Positions 38,099 through 53,000 of a stretch of 64,000 nucleotides of DNA are shown here, one piece after another (the first letter of the stretch is position 1; each line of letters opens with the position of its first letter). The notes beneath the pieces were generated by a model that saw nothing but the letters and a program-made list of their open reading frames with translations, was not told where the DNA came from and made no database searches. The translations under genes were made by a program, and so were the position numbers. The DNA is from Neospora caninum Liverpool (lineage: Eukaryota > Apicomplexa > Conoidasida > Eucoccidiorida > Sarcocystidae), in contig NC_018396.1 of assembly GCF_000208865.1 (NCBI RefSeq), positions 186,001 through 250,000 on the forward strand. Direction: 5' to 3'.

Positions 38099-41000
38099 AT
38101 GCAAGTCTTCGTCCTGCCTCGGTTCAACTCATATGGAGGAGCCGTATGCTCGCCGGCGCCCGTGTATGATACGCCCTCGGAGCCGCGCATGGAACGGCCT
38201 TCAGTGTCGAGCGCTGGTCCCGTCGTGTTCTGTTACGAGGCCTCTCCCTTCGACAGCTGTCTTCCGCCACATTTGCGCGAGGCCCAGATCTTCCAGGTGG
38301 GGCGTCGAGGAACCTGGACTTCCTTGGAGACTGACGAGTATCCCCGAGACGCAGCCTCCGTGTTTGTCGGCCAGCAGAGCAGCCGGCCGGTCGCTTTGCT
38401 CACTGTCCGATCAGACACACAGTCTCCGCCCACCCAGTGGAACGTTTTTCCTCCCTCGCTGAAACCGCCCACGTCTCTGAAGTCGATAGCATCCGAGGTT
38501 CTCTTCTTCGTCTGCTCTTCGGTCTCCGCTCTGACTGCAGCTGTCGTCACGGTGTCAACAACCGCCCTCTCTTCCCTCGGTGCCGGGGCAGTTTTGTTAG
38601 GGGCATGCGCAGTAGACTGTTGTTCGTCCGCCTGCGTGTCGCCTCAATGGCTGTCAGCAGAGGATACCTTTGAGAGGTATCGAACGATCCACTCTTCCGG
38701 CCCGAGTTCCCCGTATTTATCGCCTGTCTCGCCTCTCCCTCCAACTCTCCCCGACTTCTACTTACGAGAAGGACAACCGAGCGCCTTTCGGCGAGCTGTC
38801 GAGCTGGGGGCCCTCGACAGATACGGAGGATCCAGGGGCGGATCAAGGTGTCTCCCACCAGGTGTTGACAGAGGACAGTCTCCAATCAGGGAGGCGGTAC
38901 CGGTCATCTACATTGAGAACTACTGGGGCAGGTCGCTTCCGAGAGGGAACACGGAGGCATAGTCGCCAGGGAGCAGCCCTGTTTCCGTTGCCTCTGTTTT
39001 CTGCTCTTTGAGCCCAGAATCCCGCTTGGCTGGTCAGGAGTTTTTCGACTTCTTCAACATGCCTGCACGGCAGGTGAGACAGCATAAGAGAGTCACATGC
39101 AGAAAAGACGAGAACGGTAGGTCTCAACGCGTGAACAACCTCTTGGTGACGAGACACGAAACTTCATGGGCAAAGAATGAGCGACTTTCCAGGCGAGGCC
39201 GGCGCGCACGTTCCTTCCTCGGAGGGTTCGCCGGAGGCGCCAAGGCACGCAGGATGCCCGCCTTCCAGACAAATAGGCGCGCCTACGGCTGGCCTCTCCT
39301 TCAGCGGTGCGATCCCCTCTCCATTCCCGGCGACTTCCGCCGCATTTTCGTTCACTCGTAAAGAGAAGGTTTTCGAGGGAATACGCACGCCGAGGGAACA
39401 CAGCAAAGCTACAGACGGCGTACACGTCTACACACCTTTCAGTCGTGAACGGGCGACGCTGGACGTTGACGGAAGCTCGGCCTTCGCTTCCGAAGACGAT
39501 GATGTCACTCCGCTTCACCAGGCTGCGTCGCTGGGCGCTTTCGGGCGACGTGACATGCCTGGTTTGTCCGACCTCCCTCACGAGCATGAAATCGGCCATG
39601 GAACGTTTACAGTTCCGCACCGGCTGCGAAAGCGGGCGCTCTCCATCGCAGCCGCTGGCATGGTCACAGCGGAGGAGAGGAACCATAGCGCAGAGAGTTT
39701 AACAGAGCAGCCGCCTGGCCGCAACAATGGATGGGGCAGACGTCGCTTTCAGAGTGAATGCTATGCTGCGGACTGTTTTCCGCAGTTCCGCCCCCCAAGC
39801 TCTGCAGGTTTGCCTTCGTCAGACGGAGAGCCGCGACGTGGCGCCGCGGCCGATCCTCTTCCAGGTGCGCCGGCGGCTTTTTTTAAGCCGAACGTTTTTC
39901 GTCTGAGGAGCCCCATGCCAGTCGGCACCCGGCCAGAGGCAAAACCGGAGAGAACCACAAGGGCACCAGTGTTCAGCCGCTACGTATCTCAACGAACTTC
40001 CCCGTTTCCTTTTGTCGCGAACCGACGAGGAAAGCTGCGGTGTCGGAATGAGCCCCTCCCGCCACGCGCTATTCGGGAGCAGCTGCATGTCCTACGTCGC
40101 CTGTTTCGCCGGATCACACACGTGATCAGGCATACCACATTTGCGTGGCACGAGGAAGACGAAGACTCTCTATTAGGTGACAACACGTCGGAGGCCGGTG
40201 AACGGAAAGAGAGCCGTTGCAGCGACAGCAAGCTGGCATGTCGGAATGCATCGGGCAGGCGTACGGAACAGCCGACCTTCGAACAGTATTACAGCCTTTC
40301 TGAGGTGAGTGGCTCGGGCCGAACGTGCCGGAGTTGGAGCGCAGGCGAGCTCGACGGCCCCGTCAAGGTTGCAGAGGTGCCGACGACCCCGAACGCGGGA
40401 GCGTCGGGAGGCGGATCCGCACGCATGGTGGTGACCGAGACGGAAGAGACGTTTGAAGACGACGGGGTCCTGACGGAGGACGTCCCCGATCAAGACCGTG
40501 TCACCTCCCCTAGCGTCTGGTCCCGCTGGCCGCGAAACGAAGTGCCCAGCGACGAGAAGGACCCGACGCAGCGCTCTCGCGAGGTGCTGTTTTCGGCCCA
40601 GAGATCCGGCAGCTTTGGAGTTGACCGGTGGGAGGAGAGCAGGAGAAGGGACGGGGAATTTGACCTGTGCTGCCTTCTTCGGAGGCTCGTCACTGTGCTC
40701 CAGCAGAGAGGGACGGGCGCGGCCAAAGACGATCTGCGCGGAAAGGAACGACGAACCCGCAGTTGGCTAGTCGGAGCAGACTCCAGGGCCTTGCCAGCCC
40801 CGAATATGTACGCCTATCCGGATTCGGGTGAAGAAGAGTGGCAGACGCCGACGGCGCGAGGTCGCCCGGAAGCCAGAAGTTCGTCGTGCCCGGTCTCTGC
40901 TCTGGACCTTCTTCCTTTGTCGTTTATCAGGACTCTGCGTCTCCTTCTTGTTCATCCAGAGCCGCACTGCCGCGTCCTCGCCATCGAAGCTTGCACGACT

Positions 41001-44000
41001 TTACTGACCTCTGCAGTGCAGCACAGGCGGTTTGCCTCGCTTCTGGTTCCGAATATAATCGCGAAGGCTCTGCTTCGAGAGCCCGAGGCTCTGTCGTATT
41101 CGTGCTTCGAGCAGCCACAGAGAGGTGGTGTTTGCCCCTTTCACACAGGGCGACTCGCGCCGGACCGGCGATGGCCCCCCGAACTGCATGCATCCCTCCC
41201 CTGCTCGGGATTCGCCTCGTCTGCTGGGCCCGACTGCGGGGACGAGACTGAGGCAGCCGCAGCGTCAGCGACCGGCTCCGGCGCGGTGTACTTCGAGCGC
41301 GAAGCAGCCCTCACGTTCGTCAGGGTTTGGACCGCTTTAGGCCGTGGTGCATCCCGCTCTTCGGATGGGAGGAGAGTCGCCGCGTCTTCGCTGCAGCCGT
41401 GCGGAGCACCCTACTGTCGGTGTGTTGATCTCGATCTGTTCACACGCCCTCTTCTCCCGGATGTTTTTGTCTACACGGTCACCTCAATGGCTGCTGCCAC
41501 CGAGGACGCCGACGCGAATGTGGCGGTCGGCGCGCAACCTGGAGCCCATTTCCGCGCCTCCAGCACGGGGAGAAGTTCAGGCAGGCACATGGCGCATCCA
41601 CATGCTGCGCCAAACAGAGCAATTGCACCGCGCCTTGGGGAGCCGGCGGGAAGGGCGTTTGAGGGAAAGCCCCACCACGGCGCTGGGGCCGGAGACGGCC
41701 AGCGCGCTGAGGACACCAGAGGCAGCCACGAAGGGCGGAGTCGGTGGGAGTCGACCTGTGCATCCGCAGCCATGCAGTGGAGGGTGGCGTGCTTGGAAAC
41801 AGTCTTGGGCTTTGGCCTTCTCTGCCCGTGTATCCTGGTGGAGACGCGAACTACCGGGGTTCTCGTGGACGCACTCACTGACGTAGAGGCTCAGGCGTAC
41901 AACCCCGGATTAGGCCCCGCGATATGCGTCTTCCTCATTGCCCTTCTCTCCCATCGGTACCCGCAAAAGCTCGCAGAGGACTCTCCGCCGTCGCCAGCCG
42001 TCGCCGGCACGCCCCGCTTGGCTTGCCAGACGATTTCGCCGTTCGGCGCAGGGCGTGGGGCGCCGTCGACATTGAGAGAACAGTTCTCCGCGTGCACGTA
42101 CGGAGCAGCCGGGGGCACGTCCCCCGGACAGGCTTGGCAAAGACGTGATGTGGACTCCGCACGGAAAACAGTCGTGGAAGATCGGTGCGTGTGCGGTCGG
42201 CCGCTTTCCTCGTCGTCCCGGCTTCAGCTCGAGCAAACGTACATAACGGAGCTGTCGCGCCTGTGCGGCGTCGCCATCGAGATTGTGCAGGCCTGCTCGT
42301 CTCCCGGATCTGTCGCGGCTGCTGCCGGGGGCCGAACAGGCGCCGGACGTGGGGCTGTCCCTGGCGAGCCTGCGCGGCGACACCAAACGGCGCCGGGTCC
42401 GGTGTTTCAACCGCGCAGGTCATCTGGGGCAGCCGAGGGGCCTACTAGAGGGTCGGGCGCGGGGGCGAGGGCGACTAGCAAGGCGCCGGAAGGTTTCGCC
42501 GCAGCGCGCGCCTGCACGAGACCCAACGTTGCGCCCGCAGCGAACTTTTTACCAAGCGGCTTTAGGTCCGCTCTCCGGCTGTACCGACGCTGGATCTTGG
42601 TCTCCTCCGCTCTGTTGTGTCTATCCCAGTCCTTCTCGACGCTGATGGCGCTCTGGCGCCTGCCGACGGGGCTGCCGTCTCTGGTGAGGCTTCTCGCCAG
42701 CCCCATCGATCCTTGCGCCATGTGTTGGATTTTGCGCCTTTTCCACGCCATGCTATCGTATGCAGTCGGCTGTCAGGGTCGCCGTATGACGCTGGCCGAG
42801 TGCGACAGCCTAAGCAACTGCCAAATCGATAGATCTGCGGCTGCATGCGTTTGTCCAAAACGCACAGGCGACAGGAGCAGAGAAAGTGGGTCAGCGCGCC
42901 GCGATCCAACGAGGTCTTCCCTGGCACGAGAGCCTGCCGGGATAGACGCTCTCATACGCCGACGTTTCACGTCGGGCAGAGAGGACGAACGGCCGTTCTC
43001 CTGTCCCTGGGCATCTGACAGCGGACCCAGGTCGCCTTTCTCTGGCCCGTCGAGCCCCCGACGGCGAGCTGACTTGTCGGGCCTGTACTTCAGTCCGTTC
43101 GGGCTGCGCGGCCGAACCACCTACACGCCGCCGCTCTCTGGCGCGGACCCTTTCGTTTCGGGGTCGGCTGCGTCTGCTGACTACGGCAGCCACGACTGGC
43201 CCGAAGATTCCGACCCGACGAAGAACGCATATGGAGACGTGGCTTTCCCGTTTGCGAGTGCCGCGGAGGCTCCGGACAGAGCTGCGCACAGGAGCAGGCC
43301 CCCAGGATGTGCGCCCTTCCGTTGTGCCTCCTCTGCGAACCAGCCCGTGACGAGAGATATTGTTGAGACGCGCTCGCTTCTTGTGGCGCGTCTCATGCTG
43401 CATGCACAACTGCATGTAGTCCTTGCAGGCCTTTGCTCGCTTCGCGATGACCACCATCGCCGTACGGCTGATACACCGTGCTTGATTCCTGTCATTCCCT
43501 CCGATGTGCAGTTCGTGCCGGAGACTCTAAAGATCGACGTTCACGGGGTGACTGAATTGTCTTCGTCCTTCGCGAAATGCCTCCTCTGTGCCGAGCGGGG
43601 CCCGGCCCCAAGGGGATTCTCGGGATGGTCTAGCAACAAGACAGGCATCCTCTCTGCGGCCCCACCACGAGCCTGCCAGCAGCGGACCCCGAAGGACGTT
43701 GCAGTCGACACGCGGCTCCCCGGATCCACATTGCAAAATTTCATCCCTTTTGCCGCCATAGTGCGGACTGAAGCAGCGCACCTACTGTATGCGCTGGTCC
43801 ACACAGTCGCAGCCTTCTTTCCGTTGCACCTGCTTCGCCACAAGTTGGACGCCGAAACAGTCTTCCGCCAGCTACGGCCTCCACCGCCTGCGGGACCGGC
43901 TCAGTGCGCCTGGGTGGACCGCGAGCCGTCCGCTCGAGCTCGCGCGCTGAGCAGCCAAGCTGCACAGCCTTTGCATGCGCAGTCGCAAGAATTCTACCGG

Positions 44001-47000
44001 GGGGCTCCTGTCGACGCCGTTCCTTCCTCACTTCACTCCAGGTGGCGGCAAACGGGCGAGCGCGGACCGCAAGGAGGCGCCCGCGACAGACTGCCGCACA
44101 ACAGGCGCGGGGGACAGGGTTGGAACGAGCTGCGCCGGGCCACGAATTTCGGAGACGACTTGCGACTGCGACGACCTTTCAGCGAGAACTACCAGGCGAA
44201 CACGTGGTCGGAAATTGCGTCGCGATCTGTCCACAACGTTGCCTTTTCTGACCACATGTCCCTAGCCACGCTGTCCGACTCCACTGCGCGGGGTGAACAG
44301 TCTTCGGCCTCTGTGTGGCAGGGACCGAGAACGTATCATCGGGTCTTGGCCTCTTGCTTCAAGAGGGGTTCTGACTCGACCAGCCTGAGCGTGATTTCGA
44401 CGCTGTCGCTCCTGCACTTTGTAGCAGCCCCGCCTGTGCGCTGTGGACTCCGCTCGCTCATCGCCGGTGGCAAACTGGTATGCAAAAGCGAAGGCACCGG
44501 CATCTACGGCTCACTGCGCCTTCTTCTGCGATACGGGAACCGCGCCGACGCACAGGCTCCACAGTGTCACACGGCGGACAGCGTACTAGCGGAGCACGCC
44601 TGCGAACAAACGCCTCTGGAGGACTTGGCGCCCTCGGCGTTTGACGAAGACGCGCCCGTCGGAGAGATGGACGCGGGACGGACCGCCTTCAGCGGTCCCC
44701 AGCATCCAGACGGTGCCCTGCAAGATCCGCGTGCGGGCGTCAGAGACCCAGCGAGCCTTCCGGCGTTGAACGAGAACGGCGTGTTGGCGGCTAACAGCGC
44801 CGAGGTCGGCTGCGCCCTCCAGCCCTTCACCGGGCCTTCTTTCGTTGAAGATCCGTACCCACACCTGGAATCCGAGAGAGGCAAGCTTTCTGAGTGTGCG
44901 AATCACAGCGTAACGACGCGAATGACAGGCTGCCAGCAAAAACGGTCATGTCCGTCCCCGTCATCGGAAGCAAGCGCTTTTTACGATCGGCGTGGGCCAT
45001 CGATTCGCGGCTTCTCGACGTCTTCTTGCCAGATTCAAGAGGAGGTTCTTCGGCGGCTGATGGTGTTGCATGAAGAAGAAGAAGGACAGTTGCAACACGG
45101 GGGAAGCTGCCCGACGCTCCAGATGCTCAGCGACGTCGTCCCGTTTATCTTCGGAGACAGCGCTCGCATCGGGGTGAGTTCTTTGCATGAGGGAACAGAA
45201 AAAGCACTTCAGTCGGTTGGCGCGGCAAAGCCATTCAGTTCAGTGACCGCGCTGCCTATCGTGGTGGCGTCTTCACACATAAGCTGCAAAGCCTCACGCG
45301 TCCTTTCCTCGCTGGTGGCCGGCACCCCAGAACAGGACTGAAACGTTATTGGGAAAGACTCTGCAGGCTTCAGCGCGAACCTGAGCCACGCGCAGCTTTT
45401 TGCCGGGACGTACCATGGGAACCCGGCAGTGTGTGGAGTCGGCGAGAGCGCTTTGTGTTGGGTCGGGGATCTAGGTGCCGAGCCGACCCGCCCTTGCTCA
45501 GCCTTGCTCGTTTCCTTCCTGTTTTTCTTGTTTCGACAGCTTGCTCACAGAATCGAAGTATGCTGGCACGCGGCGCCATGCATGCCAATGGTGCTTCCGC
45601 GCCGATCGCTTTCGGGAGGACCTGCAAGTCTTTCGCCCCCGTTCGCGATCTCCGACGCCCGTCCTAGCGGCAAGGTGGTGCCTGAGTGCGTCGATGTCTC
45701 AGGGCGAACTACAGGGTCACGCGTCCCCGGTTCCGCTCTTTTCTCTGTGGCACCACTGCCGAAGCTGTCTCTCGGGTCTGGCGTGAATCAGGCGAACTTG
45801 CAGGAGGAAACAGTCAGGAATATCGACACAGGGCGTGGCAGCAAGCGTCAGGATTCAGCGGGGGCGGCCTCCCTCGCGCAGCCAGCGGGCTGGCCAACTG
45901 CTTCACGCGGTCCCCTCCCGGACGCCCACTTCTCCACCCCGAGCGCTTCCTCGATGTCGGCCTTAATCGAGCTGATGAACGCTACGGGGGTTTTGAAGTA
46001 CTCCGTTGAGAGTGCTGGCCTCTGGTAAGTGTCTAGAAACGATGGTTCCACAGTGCGCGTCGCAGGCACAGTGAGTGAAGCACGCGCGACTCGATCACGT
46101 GGCAGCAGCCATCGTTTTATATCCTGATCTCCCGCAGCAGCACATATTGACCGGAACCCGCTCATTGGGATTCTCGTCAGCTCGTGGCGAAAGGAGCGAA
46201 CTGTTTCGAAGCCTGTGGCCGTGGAAGAGTGCTTTTCCACGGCGCATCGTGTGCTTTAGGAAAGGTGTTATAGAGCAGTGCTCGTTGCCGCAGAAAAGGG
46301 GCTCTCCGCCTTCGAACAGCAATGCTCGTCGCATATTGTGTATCGTTGAGGTCGGGGCGGTGCTCAGGGAACAGATTCGACGGATCGTTTGCTTCACATG
46401 TTTCAAGGCAGAATGCGCATCCGTACTGTCCGTGAACGTTCTTCCTTTCTTGCAGTGTACCGGATCGATTTACGGCTTCTTGCCAGGCTGTTTTTTTTTG
46501 CGTTTCCACTCAGGGATTGGCAACTGATCTCGCGTCTCCTGTTTGGCCCTCTGGTGTCGCATCTGCGCTTCCTGGTAGCCTTCTCGGCAGACCTGACCCG
46601 GGTTTTCGAAGTGTTTCTTCAACAGGTTCTTGCCTTTTTCTTGCCGTCGTCATGCGGCTTCGCCTGCTTGCCGTGGGACATGGACAACCTTCACTTTCTG
46701 CTGATTGCAAACGCCCTTGTGTCCCTCCTCCTCATCGTTCCGCACAACGCTCTCACCCTCTCGCTCCCGCTGTCTTCTTCTCTGTCGACCGTGCAAATGC
46801 TTCGGCTTTGCGAGAAGCCGCCCCAGGGGCCGCGGGCTCCTTCCTGGTGTCAGGGAAACAGGCGGCTACGGTCAGTCATGCCGCGGATCGCATGCACGCC
46901 AGTCGACAAGGGCCAGACCGAGCGGAGGCAAGTCTCCGAGCAGGAAGCGGCGCATCGAGCTCAGCCTTTGGTAGGTCGCCGCGCCTCCTACTCCCCGGGT

Positions 47001-50000
47001 TCGTTTCACCGAGCGGAGTCGGCAACTGGGAGGCCGGTCGGGCTCCGCACAGCGTCGCAGTCGGATGCGGGGCCTTCGGGAGGTCTGTCGGGCAGCCAGA
47101 GCAAAACGCCAGTTGGTGCGGCGAAGCGAGGGGCTCCCGATGAAGAGACGGGCGCTGGGCTTTGTGGTCGGCGGGCGCTGCTGATGGAGATTGCAGGACT
47201 TTTGCTGCAGGAACTGCTCCTGCCTCCCCACGTCAGTCCCGCGTCTGCGTGCCGCTGCTCTTCCTTGTGCACGTCGCTCTCCACTCCGCACATGTCTCGG
47301 TTTTCTCAAGGCCCTCTGGCCGGGGCTGCCTTCCCCCAGACCGTGGAGGAAGGAAGGGAGATCCGGACTCCTGCTGACACCGCCTTGCGTTCTGGTGCAC
47401 CTCGAGGGAATCAAACTGGACAAGGCAGCGAAGACGGGAACCTGAGTTCCAGCACGGACGGCCCAGAGCCTCAGGAGCAACACGCAGGTGGCGGGGGAAG
47501 CCCGGAGATTCTTGAGCGGTCGCGTGGTGTCGATGCACGCGGGCAGAGTGTGGAGGCCAAACAAGGACGGCGGCCAGACTTGGAACGAGGTTGGGAGAAC
47601 CGCACGAAGCGCTTGGACGGGAAGCCGGCAAGGGAGACGAGTCCACTGACGCTGGCCTCGCGCATCCCTCTCGTCGAGAAGACTCTGTCGTTCGCCGTTG
47701 CCGCCGACACGTCCATCGTGAGGCTGCGAGGCAAACGCCTCGTGTATCATGTCCACATGCGAACAGCTGAGCAACTTCCTACCCGACTGGCGAAGCCGAG
47801 GGGAGGCAATCAGGCATCGGGTACGGGGCTGCAGTCGTCAGGCCACCACACGGCGGCGGGAGCGCGACAACCAGATAAAAGCGGAAAAGGCCAGGCTCGA
47901 CCTTGTGCCTCTAGCTCGTCTCACGTCTGCAGTGCCGACCGTCCCGGTGTCGGGAGGGAGCCGCCGCCATCGCCTTCCGTTCGGAACGAACAGCTGCGAC
48001 TCGCGGCAGTCCTGCCCCGTGTCCTGGCAGACCACCACACTCGGCGGACCTTGTCAGGGCAGTATGGGGCGATTGTGGGTACGTTTTCGGCCTCGCTGGA
48101 GGGCGTGATTCAGCTCTCGAGAGCAGGGATTTTCGCGCTCCTCATCCAGCTGATTGATCAGGGGCCGGCAAAAGACGCGCTCGTGGGCCACTTTTTCCCC
48201 CATCTCTGCTTAGATTTTGTCCCGGCGCGACGCGTGCTCAGCAGGATTCTTAGTCGCGGCTCTCTCTTTCTGAGGCTCCGCTGTCTAGCTTACTGGCAGC
48301 GGCAGATTCTCGACGACGGTGCGCGAGCGGATGACGCAGTGTGCGTTGCCGGAGACCAGGCTGGTCTCGACGTAGGCCTCGTCAGACGCCACGGAGAGCC
48401 GACAGAGACGTTTCGGAGTCAATCGCCAAAGGCACAAGAAGGCAATGGCCGACGGCGGAGCGGCACCAGAGACTCTTGCCGCCCAGGGAGACGGGAGGCA
48501 GTTGGAGCGTCGCTGGGTGACCAGCGAAGGAGCGAAAGTGAGATCTCGCAGCCGCAACATCCAGGCAGCGATTCGGACGATGCGTGTGCGCCGTCCTCTT
48601 CAGGCAGCAACGCTAGCCTCTTTGCGAAAACTCCCCGGTGGGCGTGGCAACTCCAGGAGGTGATTCTCAAGTGTTTAGGCACGAACCAGCCAGCCCTTCT
48701 CCGCAGCGAGGCGATACGAATCGTAACGATTGTGTGTCGTCGGAAGACTCGCCGCGCTGTGCGAGTCATTTTAAACCTTATGGAAACGGGAAAAGTGTCC
48801 ATTGAAAGCTGGCCGCGAGTGCTTCAGCTACAACTGCTCAGGGCTGACGATGGCGTCCAGACGGGAACGAGAGACGGCTGGGTGCACCGTCTCCTAAATG
48901 AGTACATAGCAGCAGCTCATGGCGATGGCGTCGAACGCCCGCATTGCTGGGAAGCCGCTAGCTCAGTAGGACGGAAGCACGCCGGGAGAGACGAGACCTC
49001 GGAGGAGCCGGAGTCTCAGCAGCGGCCGACGCGCAATAGCGAATCGGAGAACCGGCTACCCGTGCAGGAGCCGGTGTGCGAGGAAGTACGAGCGAGAGGT
49101 TCGGGGGCAGAGATACACCATTTCGGCCCCCTGACCGGAATGCGGGGTTCAAACTGCGGGAGCGTTCCGCGTGTGACGTTGCGAAGCCAAACACCTCTGA
49201 AACGATTCGTCTACGTTCGGCTCATGGAGCACCTCATGACAAAGGTACGTCGTTTGTCTGAAAGGGGGGAAGAGGAGCCGTTGCCGGATAAGTGACTCTT
49301 GGGGTACGGTTAAATACACTGACTTGAGTTGGTGCAGCCTACGGCGCGTGTGGGGGAAAGGCGCTAGTGTGACGCGGAAATATCGGCGCGGAAGGGCCAG
49401 CTGTGCGAGACGAACGGCTCGGTACCTGCGCGGTCCGTGCTTTGAAAGCATGCGGCAGCATTCGTGCTCGAGGGCCATCGGAAAACCGAGGGTGAACGCG
49501 TCCCGTCGAACACATCGACCCGACGTGATTGGCCCGCGGCCGCCCGGGAAGCGAACCCCGGTGTGCACTGTCGATTCGGCGGCCGGGGTCGTTGCTGTGC
49601 ACGTTTGATTTTTTTTCGTCTCCCAGGCACCCGTCCTGTGCGTTTGTGTGATGCGGCGTTGTGCTCCAGGTTTCCAATTTGCCGGAAATTTGGGAAACGC
49701 GCATGCTGGGGTCAAAGGCCGTTGATCTGGACCTCTCTGTCCCCGCTGCCTCTTCGCCTGGGCTCCACCGTCCGCCCCCTCTGGGTCAAAGTGGCGGCGT
49801 CCCGGCGGCTTCTGCCTTTGCGGGTTACCCTGACGCTTGGGCCTGGAGTCGCACACATCCGAGAGGGAAGCCTGCGCCGCCGCACTTCCCACCGCTTCAG
49901 GCAGAGTTAGACCCTGGACACGTTGAGAAGCTGGTTTACGTTCCAGGGTCGGCGCTTTCGCCAGGTGTTCAGCCGACTGGAAACGACGCCCATTCCCGCG

Positions 50001-53000
50001 TGCCGTGGATTTTCCATTTGCTCCAGCGGGAAGAGGCGGCGGGAAGCGCCATCGCGCCTGTTCGCGGGCTGCCTGTCAGTGAGGAATCACGAAGGTGCGC
50101 AGACGGGAAGGGGAGACGTGGCTCTGCGTCAACTGCCCAGTCAGTCGTTGAGGCCGCGTTCGCGCAGCTGGACGCCAACGTTGTCGTGCCCGGAGTTGCC
50201 GGAGCGATCCGGTTTCGACGAGGCACGATGAGAAAAGGCGGCGGCGGTCCGGGATGCACGTGGATGTCCCACGTGCCTTGTCAGTTGCAGGTGCAATTGG
50301 TGGCAATCTTGGAGTCGAGGAGGCAGGCCGCGCAGCTGCGTCGCACAGGAGGGGGAAGCAATGCAAAGGGAGAGGCGACTGTGGGAGAGAGAAACGGGGA
50401 GGAAGGCGAAGACAGTGGGGGCCTAGGGAAAAACAGCGGTGAAGGCCGACGTACAGGAGCCAGCGTCCGTTGCGCAGAGGGTTTGTTGGGCGATCAGGCT
50501 GAGAGATTGAGAAACGGTTGGAGGGGAGGCGCCACGCCGGTGAGAGGCGATGCCGTGGACGAAGAGGACGAAGATGAGAGGGTGGCGGCGATCATTCGTG
50601 AGAAAGGAGTTCGTATTGCGTTAGAGGAAGGGTTTGTCAGTGAGGAGGCAGTCACCGCGAGAATGTGGATTGTTGAGCAGTTCCCCCTCGACGGAATGGT
50701 TTTCGCAGACTCCGTCTCAGCCGCTCAGCGGGCCGCCATGCGCCATGTTTGTACGTCCTCTTCTGTCTGTTCTGTTTCTCCTGTCCCCTTGTCGCGCCGT
50801 GGTTCTTTTGCCTCTTCGTCGGCGTCTTGGCGTGAAGTCCCGGGGACATTTTCCAGTGTTAGGGATGACCACTCCAACGCCTCTACTGGACTGTCGTTCC
50901 CCGAAGCTTCCTCAGACGGGCCGTCGGACAGGCAGTCCCGGGCGGGAATGAGCGAGGCGTCCAGCACCGCAGCAGAGCAGGTGAACCCCTCCGCGAGGCA
51001 GGAGCAACGGCAAGGGCGGGCGTCGGCTCTGGATGGTCTTGTCGACTTATCTCACATAGAGGAGTCGTACTCTCTGGTCAGTTTGGGCAACCAAGAGCAC
51101 CGAATCCCCGTGCGCAAATTCCTGGTCCCGCGTCGCCTTCTCAGTGACCGGTCCACCCGGGCTGACACCGCACAGGCTCACGTCGAGGGGAGGGCGTCAC
51201 GCAGTCGGCCTCCGAGCCGCACGAAAGAAGACGCTGACTCTGGGAATGGAGAGCCGTTGTCTCCTTTCCTCGACGTGGCGTTGCGCGTTCGCGTTGTTGC
51301 TGGTGGCGCGTACGCCGACAGGACAGGTCGCTTTCAGCGAAACGCGGAGAGGGCAGCTTGGGAATACCTGTCGCGAACGGAGCAGACGGCGAGTATCTGG
51401 GAACAAATGAAAAACCGCGGAACGGCTGCGGCCTCTGACGGCGGACCTCCACCTTCGGCGCGAACCGCGTCACCACAGCCGGGCAGCGTCCAGTGCGGGC
51501 TGCTAGAGGTTAACCAGGAAAACGATGCCGCTTCCTTAACGAGTGCGCCGGAAGGCGAACACCGCCATCGGGGTGAACTGCGCAGAGCGAAGGACGAAGA
51601 GCGCCGGCGAAGAACCTTGTGGAATTCCATTGGACCCCGCTGCTTGACTTTCAACATGGAGTCCTTCCTTCCTCCAGAGGGAGACGATGGGGCGCGTCGG
51701 TGGCGAGACAGCCACCAAGAGAGAGCGGCTTGCCCACCGCAGGAAGCGTCCACGCTGGGACCCGTGGTGTTGTGTACTGGGAATTTCCGTTGGGTTTTCT
51801 GCATGCATCGGCAGCCGGAACAAGACAGACGGGATTTCACCGATTTCGGCGTGTTTCGCCGACGCTGGGAACACGAGCTATACATGTTACATCTCGTGAG
51901 GCTCCACGGCCCCATCGTCGTGCCACGCGCCAGGCGCGTTGCCGCGGCACCGCCTCCCTCCATCATTTCGTACCTCGCTCTAAGCCATTCAGGTACGTGG
52001 ATGCAGCGCCACGCTCTCAGTCCCTTTTCGCCTCCGAGCAGAGAACGAGGCGGAATCGCGAGAGTGCTCATGTGTTCCGTCGTCCCATTCACCTCCTCTC
52101 GGTGTTCACCGGAAGCAGTCTACGTCGACGGTATATCTCATGTCGGTCTAGCTCCGGCGCTGCTCTCGTTCTTGTTCGCCTTTGATCTGTAGCCACTCCA
52201 AACAAGATGTGGCTGCGGTGCCTGTCTCTCCTTCAGGCTGCCGGGTCCTGCTCAATCACCCGACGTTCCTGCCCTACTTGGAGTCGGTCCTTCGGCGGCC
52301 GAGCCGCGTCAAGCCTGCAGAGGTGTGCGCCGCGATCTGGTCCGTCTGTCAGATGGCCTCGACGTCCCTGGGAAACGAGTACCTCCTCGAGTACGACAGG
52401 CAAAAGGAGCGACGCCGCAAAAACGCCAAGGCGTCCGCCTCGCGCCCACAAGGGGGTGACCGCGAAACGCCCATGAACGCCAGTGTCCGTTCCGGGCATG
52501 TGCCGGGACAGGCGCAAGGAGGCCCGGAGGGAGGAGGGAACTCTGGTGACGCCTGTCGACGTGAGACCCGAGACTTAAGGTTGCATGGTGCAGGTACCGA
52601 ACCTAAAGCGGGCGCTGGCCAGGGGAGCTCCCCTGCACATCCGTATGTCGTTCCGGAGGCAGAAGAGGGACGCTGTGAACGTGACCGGAGAGAAAATCAG
52701 TCTGACCCACCGAGCTGTACCGACGGCGAGCTGGAGTTGCCGAGGTCCGTCAACGGGGAGGTGAAAAGTGGAGAGGGGCGCGGGAAACACGAACCTAATC
52801 TGGCTCGACTGGAAGCCCCCGACAGTCGCGACGAGATGAGCAAACAGGAGACTGTTGCTCGCCTGGGACACTGCGAAAGGGATTCATCTCCCGAGGTGGT
52901 GAACAAACATGAAGAGGAAAGCACTGTGAGCAGCAGCGCACTGCTACGGCTGGTGATGCGAATCGCATGCCGCGGCACTCCGCCCTGCATCCGAAGCACG

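Noticed and set aside
46872..47774. 300-codon minus-strand frame inside the Rictor-like gene
   Set aside because: Antisense shadow; the sense frame contains the conserved block GRRALLMEIAGLLLQELL.
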